Below, in pieces: positions 56,080-64,000 of a DNA stretch of 64,000 nucleotides (position 1 is its first letter; each line of letters opens with the position of its first letter). Location: the NCBI GenBank assembly GCA_018907035.1, contig JACCIC010000272.1:434001-498000 (forward strand), written 5' to 3'. Position numbers and translations under genes: made by a program. The stretch is from Sycobia sp. Sy_11. Its lineage: Eukaryota > Arthropoda > Insecta > Hymenoptera > Epichrysomallidae. Under the pieces are notes generated by a model. The model was not told the DNA's origin. It saw only the letters and a program-made list of their open reading frames with translations, and ran no database searches.

Positions 56080-57100
56080 CTCGCGCGCGCGCGTGTGTGT
56101 GTGTACACATAAAATAGTATATAATAAAAATTAAGAAGTAGAAAAATTATATGCATAATGTATATATACTTACATATTATTACATATAAATGAAACAATA
56201 TATATATTGTGACATGTATAGGTTACTTCACCCTATACATGTTCATTATTTCAACAAATAGGAAAAAAGGGAGGGAAAAAGGGAAAAAAGAGAGAGAGAG
56301 AAGAATAAAGAAAATTTTAATATATTTAAATAGCCTAATAGATACATTGGTAATATACGACGGTCTATAATTAGAATTTTCTAAAAACAAGTACGCGGCT
56401 ATTGTTGTGTAAAAAGCAAAAATCGTTAAAACGAGGTATAAATCAGATTCATCTTATAGAAATTAAAGATTTAATCTAACATAAGTGATAATACGTGGAA
56501 GTCCTTGCCGAATAATAGAAGGGTGTAATATACCGGCCGTTCATCCACAAGCCAGTTTTCCTCGCTTAAATATCGTTAGGTCGTTCTTATTTCCAGCATC
56601 GTATAAAAATATTGGTGTATTTATCTTTACTTCTGTTAGTTTTGAATTTCAGTAGAGTATTATTTATCTCTACTTATTTCTTTCATTTTCTCAATTAAAT
56701 GTAAATTATCGTTAGAGCGTGTGAGAGAGATAGAGAGATATAGGCATAGATTCAAAATAATAAGAGCAATAAGCGCGTACCTAGTTCTCTCTAGTAGTAC
56801 ATGCTGTTTTTCGTACGGTGGTGCTCTTGTTGCTTTGTCTTGCTATTATACTTACAAATTTATCTCTCTCATACGCTGTATGAGCGGATTCGTGCGTTAA
56901 TACATCGCGGGTACGTATTGGGTAGGAGTAGCATATTATTTATTATAACTTAATGAAATTTAATAAATTTTAAAGTTATTTTCTTATTTAATTCAATCAA
57001 TCTTCTTTTGACTTTTTTTATTAATAATAGAAATTATAGAAATATTCCCTCTCCTGTACCTGAAAATTAATCCGTCTTTTCCTGGATTATCAATAATTTA
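56080..57100. other. no gene recognised
   Basis: It starts with a (GC)n(GT)n run (56082-56103) and includes purine-rich agggaaaaagg sequence around 56260-56310. This is where a 5' LTR of the downstream Gypsy would be expected, but I saw no LTR pair. Confidence 0.45.
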
Positions 57101-57277
57101 TCAATATATATTATTACTTATATAATTTCCAGGATAAAAAAAGGTAAGTCTGAGGAAGAAATATCCGCAAAGAATCTACGGTCTAAAGAAATTGTTTTAA
57201 ACAATTTAATCCGTTCGGGGTTCTTTGCAACTCTGTCAACGGGTCCTTCTACCGAGTGTTTCACTAAGTACCCAGTT

Positions 57278-57280
<3 letters not shown>

Positions 57281-57324
<44 letters not shown>
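57281..57324. repeat. (TA)n microsatellite
   Basis: About 44 bp between an upstream gag-like piece and the Penelope tail fragment. Confidence 0.95.
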
Positions 57325-57327
<3 letters not shown>

Positions 57328-57359
57328 GAAAATAAAATAAGACTTTATAATTAGTTATT

Positions 57360-57545
57360 TATGATATTTTATGAGTATTTTTATCGGTCTTATAGTCTTT
57401 ATAATATCATATATTAATTAAAATAATGACAGTCAGACAGTCCTTGTTTATGATCACCTCTGTAGAATCTGAAATAAAACTCATTACTACAATAAATTAT
57501 ATCAGAAAATTAAAAATAAAAATAAAATAAAATTAAAATGTAAAA
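57360..57545 (-). mobile_element. Penelope-like tail fragment
   Basis: aataatgacagtcagacagt, ccttgtttatgatcacctct and the following aaaataaaaat array match the tail in minus orientation. It lies inside the Gypsy gag region. Confidence 0.65.
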
Positions 57546-57550
57546 TAAAA

Positions 57551-58580
57551 ATGATGGAGAAGAAAATCATCCGCTGGAACCAGTGGATATTGACGAACAG
57601 AGAAAGATCTGGCAGAGCAGACAACTGTAGGGGGCCGATCCCCCTTAGCAGAGCAGTCAGGACCTATGACTCCACCCTCATTATCAAGAGTAATGTCAAC
57701 CGACCGATCGGACAACAACCCTCCAGACCTGATGACAATAATTTTCAGGTTTATTGCCGAACAAAGCAAATGACAAAACAGGCTGGATGGCATCGTCGTC
57801 GACCCGGCTGTACACGGATAGCGGATGATCCTGTACAGAAGAGAGTGCATATTAAAAACACGTTTACGTGTCACACTTCAGCTGTACAGGACGAATTAGC
57901 AGCATCCATCCAACACTCGGTCAATGGTAATTCAACGTCTCGCCCAATTCCTTCCACCCGTGGGCGTGGCTGGAAGGGGGAGGGCTCCTCGAGGCTTCCA
58001 GTAGCCCCGAGGGTTACCCAGCAATTCTGAAGTCGCTGGAGGATCCAAAAGAGATATTCGTTTAGTGACCCGCTAATGGGATATCCAATACGAGAACTCT
58101 CCAAAAGACCTTGAATGATTTTTCAAGCAGATCAAAGAGCACCAACACAGTTCGTAAATTATCGATGATGAACTGACACAGGAGGTCCCCGAAATATTGA
58201 ACGGTAAGTTTGAATTGTGGCAGAACGTTTTCAAGAAACGTGGCCTAACAACTTGGAGTCTTATCCGTGCAGCTGCAGGAAAATGCTATGGAGCTGGTCC
58301 CGAATACAGAGGAAAATGGTTGCGAGATGCTGAAAATCACACACAGGGGACCAACGAACACTCAAGCGAATATATAATAAGCTTTCTCATGATATTCGAC
58401 CATTTAAACCCGCCTATCCCCGAATCGGAGCAGTTACATAAGCTATTGCGTAATATGGATATGGATAAATAGAAAATCTTATAATTGTGTCGATGGATTC
58501 TTTGAATGAGCAAGAGAAGCTGAATTCGCCTTGGAGTGTGAAAAGTGTTATCACACTCCTCCTTCGTCGATCAAGACTAT
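57551..58580 (+). pseudogene. gag: Gypsy gag, N-terminal to central part
   Basis: Frames change several times. A piece with NHPLEPVDIDEQRKIWQSRQ starts near 57570 and one with RPIPSTRGRGWKGEG lies near 57950. The best-preserved part, 58197-58472, reads NGKFELWQNVFKKRGLTTWS and YRGKWLRDAENHTQGTNEHS, which fits the retrotransposon Gag capsid-like domain (PF03732 type). The frame then passes through CEKCYHTPPSSIKTI and is interrupted at the solo LTR. An upstream piece at 57150-57250 (GKSEEEISAKNLRSKEIVLN) is probably the true N-terminal part. Confidence 0.65.
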
Positions 58581-58982
58581 TATTCAGCGTTTAACTGGTT
58601 ATAGGTAAAATTATACAGTGTATTGATCGCCTAAGATCTATTATGTGCTTGTTTATATAGATTAGCCCTCGGCCAACAAAGTAGCTTTCGCCGCATTACA
58701 TAAGTTTCACGTTTGCGGTTTTCAGTGTGATTCGATACTCTCGGTTTCTATTGCGTACAGAAAACTCGTCGGTACACGAATCAGTAAAATCAGTTTAATT
58801 ACCTTGCGTACATAATTATATTTTGTCAATTTTGTTCATTTTAATAGATTTCCTTGTTTTTTATTTAAGCACAAAAATAGTGGAGTAAATATATTTCAAA
58901 GTCCTTTCGTAATCGTAACGCTATTTTAGTTTAGTTTCTTCTTTTCGATGAATGTTAGAATTAAGTATTCGAAAAGTCAACA
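58581..58982 (+). mobile_element. solo LTR inserted in Gypsy gag, with ACTAT duplication
   Basis: 402 bp starting TATTCAGCG (TGTTCAGCG in the sister copy at 48264) and ending GTCAACA, flanked by actat at 58576-58580 and 58983-58987. Removing it in thought gives an uninterrupted gag reading (KTI followed by LREAAHKSPNS), which supports the boundaries. It carries a TATA-like tttatataga near 58650. Confidence 0.85.
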
Positions 58983-59339
58983 ACTATTCTGCGTGAAGCT
59001 GCGCATAAATCACCAAATAGCTAAATCTAAGTAGTTGTCACTGCAAAACAAGAGTATTTCAACCAGGAGAAGAAGCCCAAACCGAAGGTGGCAGAAATTT
59101 TGAAGACTCTGGCTCGCCTGGAGTCTAAACAGGGTCACATTGGCACACGTGGAGGAGGAACGGGACCGAAGAAAAACGCTACCGGAGATACTAGACAGGA
59201 ACGAAATAAAAACGTTCCAGAGGGCCGTTCATTGGATAGAAAGAATAATTCTAGCGGCCCAATAAAGTATTATAAGTGTGGTCACCGCACTCATAACTGC
59301 TCGAAGTGTGCAGGAAATGGTAAGCGCAGCGACCAATAG
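58983..59339 (+). pseudogene. gag: Gypsy gag C-terminus with zinc knuckle
   Basis: Continues gag after the solo LTR (LREAAHKSPNS) and then 59088-59339: VAEILKTLARLESK-like start, a Gly/Lys-rich stretch, and KYYKCGHRTHNCSKC near 59264-59310. That is a CX2CX4HX4C knuckle whose first cysteine is now Tyr. The knuckle would bind RNA in the nucleocapsid. Confidence 0.75.
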
Positions 59340-59529
59340 GGGTCAGGTTGACTTGCAATCCCAACGTGAACCCGGACGAGAGTATTTGAGGACCTCGATC
59401 CTCGAATTCTCAGTCGTCCTTGACCAATCAGACTGAAGATAGGCCTAATTCAGTTGAAGACATACCAACGACTGAGGAAAAGGACAGTGGTGAATAGAAT
59501 CCCAGCTAAATTGCAGCACTGCCGGCAGA

Positions 59530-59870
59530 AGAGCGCCGGTATATGCCGGTATAAATTGCTGAGTACCAGATACGTGCATTATACGACACCTGAGAGTCTC
59601 GCACTGTTATTGGCAAGATCGGGATACAATTAGCTATGGCCTGCTAGCGTTCTATCCAGCGTCTGGATTTGGTGCTAGAGGTCCAGAGAACTTTCCGCAT
59701 TACATCACGGATCATGTCAAGCTGCCGTTCAAATTGGCAGGAATCACGCGCAATGAGTTGGTTGCTATAATCCCAAACCTAGAAGTAGATTGCTATGTAG
59801 GTGCCAATTTCGTACAAGCGTTCGGAACCATCCATGACGCGACTGATGATTCACTGTAGGTTATAGCGGC
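59530..59870 (+). pseudogene. Gypsy aspartic protease, broken at the active site
   Basis: The frame reads EYQIRALYDT, TGA stop (59591-59593), ESRTVIGKIGIQLA. The family's DTGA active site is disrupted because a stop stands where Gly is expected. After a further shift comes KLPFKLAGITRNELVAIIPN and YVGANFVQAFG, the C-terminal half with the usual G.NF segment. Confidence 0.7.
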
Positions 59871-60059
59871 GAATACACGGATCAGGTTGGAAATAGTCGC
59901 AGGCATGTGTTATTAAATCCAACGACTGGTACCTTTGTGATTCACTGACGGCTCATATTCTGAAATTATTCGGGTAGGCGAGATAAACTCAGAAGAAAAT
60001 ACTGGTTTTGATCTGACCACTGGTACGTACGACTTACGAATTGGGCGCAACATATTATA

Positions 60060-60895
60060 GATGTAGGAAATGCTCGCCCAATACGTCAGACAGGCTTATC
60101 CAGTCTCTATGAAAATAAAAAAAGAGATGTATTCTCAAGTTATAGAAATGCTAGAAACTGGCGTAGTCGAAACATCCACAAGTCATAGTCAAGCCCAGTG
60201 GCGATGGTACGTAAAAGCAATGGGAAATATAAATTTTGCATCGATTTTCGAAAAGTTAATTTAGTTTCGAAACCCGATGCCTACCCGTTGCCTAACATGG
60301 ACGAGATTCTAAGAAAGCTACAATCAACTAGATATATTTCTACCTTAGATCTGAGTAATGCGTAACATCAAATACCACTTCATCCGGAATCCAAATGGAT
60401 AACTGCATTTACGGTGCCTGTAATGGGATTGTTTCGGTTTACCAGGATGCCCTTCGGTCTATCTAACGCTGGAGCGCCATTCCAATTAGTTATAGACCGA
60501 ATTATCGGACAAGACTTCGAGCCAAATACATTTCCATATCTGGACTATATTCTCATCGATACAGAGACATTCGAAGAACACTTAGACTGAATACGTCGTG
60601 TTCTTGCTCCAGTTTATGAAGCTGGACTCACGATAAATCGAGAAAAGAGAATCTTCGGACACCCCGAAATCAAATATTTAGGTTTTCTCGTGAATCGTGA
60701 AGAATTCCGTACCGATCACGAAAAGATTGAACCAGTAATGCGCTATTCGGGGCCAATAAACTTAAAGCAATTTAGATGTCTCCTCAGGATGGCACCGTGG
60801 TATACAAAATTCCTAAAAGATTTTGCCACCATTGCCGAACCACTCACACGTCTAACTAGAAAGGATTGTCGATATGAGTGGGCCGAAGAAAAATA
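60060..60895 (+). pseudogene. pol: Gypsy reverse transcriptase, catalytic motif mutated
   Basis: 60070-60264 holds the N-terminal segment (VIEMLETGVVETSTSHSQAQ). Next frames give VNLVSKPDAYPLPNMDEILR, YISTLDLSNA followed by a stop, MPFGLSNAGAPFQLVIDRII, and YLDYILID at 60537-60560, where the second Asp of YxDD is replaced by Tyr. 60690-60896 is the thumb/connection (NLKQFRCLLRMAPWYTKFLK). This copy cannot be catalytic. Confidence 0.85.
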
Positions 60896-60954
60896 AGCCT
60901 CTTTCGATAAGAAGCCTCTTTCAAATCAATGATGACTTTGACACTCGTCATGCA

Positions 60955-61370
60955 TAGGCCGTGGTTTGATACCCAATTCACCGTGCAAACAGATGCGAAT
61001 GATACTGGCATCGGAGCGGTACGTACGCAGGAAGCCAACAGACAAGAACGGGTGTTGGAGTTTGCGAGTAGAACTCTCCCAAACAGAAAGAAACTATTCT
61101 CTAACTGAGAGATAGTGCTTAGCTATCATATGGGCTATTGATAAATTCCGACCCTATATAGACCGATATCATTTCCGTGGCATTTCGGATCACAGCAGTT
61201 AAAGGTGGATTCGTACGATGCCGAATCCAACTGGCAGACTCTCACGATGGGTGCTAAGATTCCATGGGCAAAGTTTCGATGTAGCGCATTGCAAAACCAC
61301 GTTGAACAACGAGCCAGACGCTCTTTGTAGGATATCCAAGGGAGACAATCAGGAATGGATCCGAAATGGA
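60955..61370 (+). pseudogene. pol: Gypsy RNase H, broken
   Basis: Reads FDTQFTVQTDANDTGIGAVR (catalytic Asp of TDA present), FASRTLPNRKKLFSN, a stop where the family has Y/W before the catalytic Glu, IDKFRPYIDRYHFRG, SDHSS, and RWVLRFHGQSFDVAH through NNEPDALCRIS. Frameshift near 61125. Confidence 0.8.
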
Positions 61371-61439
61371 AAATAATCAGGGGACAATTATACTGCTATC
61401 ATAGGCGATGAGGACACTTGGAAGAACGTCAGGAATAAG

Positions 61440-62520
61440 GAGCGTCTTGACACAGTTCTTAAAGAAGTTCGCGATAATCCTACAGCCGGACATCTGCGAC
61501 GCGAGAAAACTTTCGCTATAGTTAGCAAATATAATTACTGGCCTGGATTTTGTAGGACGGTACAAGAATATCTGAAAAACTGTCTTATATGCCAGCAGTC
61601 CAAGATGGATCAAATACCATCTGCCGGGTCAATGTATTGGAGAGTCTGAGAGAGACCCTATCAAATGATCACCGGTGATATTACTGGACCATTTGTGAAG
61701 AGTCGCCATGGATTTGAATATATCCTGGTGTTCCAAAACTTGTTTACATGGTGGGTAGAATGTATCTCCATCCGTAAAGTAAACGCCAGGACGATCCTTG
61801 AGAATTTAAAAAGAGGATTGTACGCAAATTCGGGGCGCCAGAGGTCTTCCTGTCGGATAATGGTACCGAATTTAAAAATTTGCATGATAGTTGAATATTT
61901 AGTGAAAGCAGATATACTCCATCCATTTATTCCACCATACCATCCGCAGGCTAATCCAGTGGAGCAGGTCAGCAGGACATTGAAAACCCGCATTATGGCT
62001 TTCGTAGAAGGGTCCTATAATATGTGGGACGAGAAACTCTTCGAGTTCAACTTCTGGCTTAACACGACGCCACATAGTTCCACTAGATAATCTCTAATTG
62101 CTCTAAATTTCGAAAGAGAGCTAACTCCGCCAGGAACTCTCCGCCGCAGCTAGGATGATAAGCTACGATAGAAACTAATTAAAAAGAAAGAGAGAGTTTC
62201 TTGTTAGTGAAAATGAGTAAATTGAGAGAACTCGAAGAGGTCGCTAAGACACGATCTGCAGGATAGCAGCATCGCCATGCGGATTATTATAATGCCAAGC
62301 GACATCCTTCTCCATACCAGATGGGCGACCTAGTATGGAAGAAAAATCGTATCTCATCCTCGAGAGCTCAAGGGGTAATGTCCCAATTAGCCCCTAAATA
62401 CGTAGATCTGATTGTTATAGTAGAAAATAATGGAATTAATACGTACAGACTGAAACGTTGTAACGGACGGGTTAAACAAATAGTTCATGCTGAACACCTT
62501 AAACCGTATGTCCAACCCGA
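61440..62520 (+). pseudogene. pol: Gypsy integrase, frameshifted
   Basis: Zinc-finger part: AGHLRREKTFAIVSKYNYW and CLICQQSK. Core in 61665-62090: MITGDITGPFVKSRHGFEYI (first Asp). The SDNGTEF block with the second Asp is present near 61855-61880 but only in another frame, because two compensating frameshifts surround it. PPYHPQANPVEQVSR holds the Glu in the original frame. The C-terminal segment 62321-62520 (MGDLVWKKNRISSSRAQGVM, QIVHAEHLKPYV) is separated by stops near 62090-62300. Confidence 0.85.
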
Positions 62521-63400
62521 GGAAAGCGATCTCTTGGAAACCCCCTCCAAACTGGAACCAGAGGATGAGGTTCTCGCACAACTACCGTTGGATCCAGAAG
62601 AGGATGTTGCTTCCCCACCATCGACAGATCGTAAACAGGCGAATGCCTGCCGTGCGAGGAACTTCACCGGCGGGTGAAGTTTCTAATGCGACGTCTTCTG
62701 CGCGGCATGATCTCGAAAATACTCGCGACGCGTTAGAATTCATCCCTCATAGGAAGCGACGTCATCCGTGGAAAAATAAAACAGCGATTCAGGGGCCTTC
62801 GCATCGAGTTATGGAGTTCTTTCGCAGAAAGGGCCCTCCATAGCGAATGCCACGAAGAAAACCGTAGAAGGAGAAATAGTTTCCGCCTTCCCTTTAATAC
62901 AGTTTGTATTTTCCTTTTTGCTACAAATGGACAAACATATCGAAGCAGACTTACTGACTCAGCTTAAGGAGCTGTTTGGAGAGATGTGGGATACTGGAAC
63001 AGCTCTCTCTGTAGTTAGGAGAAGCCAGAAGACTGCTCGTCGCACCCCAACGAGCTTGTTTATTCCAAACAACTTCTAGGTAATAGAAGAATTGGAGGAG
63101 GATTCGTATTTGGACGAGAAGCGGTATGTTCCTTTGAGGTCACCCCATAATCGACCTACTCATTCTTGTCCGACGGGTCAAGGGACTCGGCAAGCCATGC
63201 AATCGCGACGCTTCCCCGAACTCCAGCGTTCTCCTTCCGAAGCGGAAGCTCCGGGCAAGAGGAAGTACGTTTAGGTAAGGAGAAACACAAGTCTGGCCAT
63301 CCTGGGACAACCTTCACATCCTTGGGAGCACGCCTTCAGGATCAAGAAGGAGTAAAGGAGGTGGCCAAACCCAGTCCCAAATTAAAAATTTCTTATTAAA
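62521..63400 (+). other. 3' region of the plus-strand Gypsy, unidentified frames
   Basis: Open frames (62487-62843, 63092-63274, 63166-63399) in moderately GC-rich sequence include LQMDKHIEADLLTQLKELFG near 62920. This follows integrase directly, so it may be the integrase tail plus an extra 3' gene or the beginning of an LTR. No domain is recognised. Confidence 0.4.
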
Positions 63401-63734
63401 AGTGTGTCTATGCATTCACTCATTTATAATTACTAAAAATTCCTATAAGTAAAGTTTGAAAAAAGCGCAAATAAATAATGTCGAGCGTGTTTCAGTAAAT
63501 TTTGACCCAGTAATTCTTTCCATGAAAAATTTGAGCGCTGTTTATAATAACAGTGTAACACATAAGGAATTACTAGAAAAATGTAATGTAATGTTAATAA
63601 TATAAGTAACGTAAAGAAAGAAGCAATTTATGATTATTTAAAAGTAATTCCAAATAAATCAAAAATAAATCAAAAAAATTGTGTAGCTGCGCTATCGAAA
63701 CATTATATTAAACATGTTTTTCTTATATTTTAAT
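63401..63734. other. AT-rich DNA, nothing recognised
   Basis: No gene seen. Confidence 0.5.
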
Positions 63735-64000
63735 TTATTGTTTCATTCTATTTCTTTTGTATATTTAATTCTATCATGGACGGAATTAAAAACATCCACC
63801 ATTTCGTCTGCACACCTTTCTGATATAATTGTAAAGATGTCATCAATATATCTTTTATAGATAATTGGTTCAAAATTTAATTTATTTAATAAAATATTTT
63901 CTAATTTTTCAATTATCAAATTAGGAATAACCGGTTATAAAGGTGATCCCATTAGACAACCATATCTTTGTTTATAAAAATTATTTTGAAAAGAAAAAAT
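63735..64000 (-). pseudogene. Penelope-like reverse transcriptase fragment, off window edge
   Basis: The minus strand reads KRYIDDIFTIISERCADEMV and LIIEKLENILLNKLNFEPII around a stop in the SPL.P motif, aligning with the RT core of the 27.5-28.5 kb copy but clearly diverged. It is an older family member that continues beyond the window. Confidence 0.85.

Larger units (their letters stand above)
57120..62680 (+). mobile_element. Ty3/Gypsy retroelement, plus strand, decayed
   Basis: Order: gag (from about 57120, split by TA repeats and a Penelope tail at 57281-57545, then by a solo LTR at 58581-58982), zinc knuckle (59264), protease (59530-59870), RT (60060-60890), RNase H (60955-61370), integrase (61440-62520). 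Coordinates follow canonical Gypsy order with dozens of stops and frameshifts. It is unrelated in detail to the minus-strand Gypsy at 12.5-17.5 kb. LTRs were not identified. Confidence 0.85.

Overview
The window is AT-rich eukaryotic DNA, most likely from an insect. The mix of mobile elements (BEL/Pao, Ty3/Gypsy, R1-clade LINE, mariner, Tc1/IS630-like, Penelope-like, Helentron-type and Polinton-like) fits a hymenopteran such as an ant, but that is inference because no host gene, rRNA or convincing tRNA was recognised. There are at least twelve long (TA)n tracts. Almost every recognisable coding stretch belongs to a transposable element, and all are damaged by stops, frameshifts, deletions or nested insertions. 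There are no operons or prokaryotic signals.

Layout. 1-8 kb: dispersed and foldback repeats, a Helentron tail, and a 1,037-bp solo LTR (4256-5292) with a perfect 5-bp target duplication. 8.5-10.1 kb: a complete non-autonomous Helentron-like element carrying a 60-bp minisatellite. 10.8-11.5 kb: an LTR-like promoter/polyA segment. 12.5-17.5 kb: a minus-strand Gypsy with protease, RT, RNase H and integrase, followed by an envelope-like remnant. 18.5-19.0 kb: a mariner 3' part. 19.4-22.6 kb: two convergent R1-clade LINE copies, both missing their 3' ends. 22.65-23.88 kb: a foldback/TIR element with one interrupted arm. 26.1-29.9 kb: a Penelope-like element (RT plus GIY-YIG endonuclease) bounded by a roughly 1-kb, apparently perfect inverted repeat, with hammerhead-ribozyme-like cores in its tails. 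33.1-40.1 kb: a decayed Polinton/Maverick-like block (integrase with chromodomain, protein-primed family B DNA polymerase, three accessory genes). 42.0-44.0 kb: a truncated BEL/Pao element. 46.3-47.5 and 52.8-56.1 kb: more Helentron-like copies. 49.85-52.2 kb: a Tc1/IS630-like transposon with about 200-bp TIRs inside a Penelope tail. 57.1-63.4 kb: a plus-strand Gypsy whose gag is interrupted by a solo LTR. 63.7-64 kb: another Penelope RT fragment running off the window.

The elements do not cooperate as a pathway. They form a nested graveyard, and several insertion events can be ordered: LTR into Gypsy gag, Tc1-like element into Penelope tail, Penelope tail into Helentron. Recurrent inverted pairing of Penelope tails, and Helentron minisatellites that switch orientation at the same relative point in several copies, are the structures most worth a second look. 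All coordinates of decayed elements are estimates read by eye.
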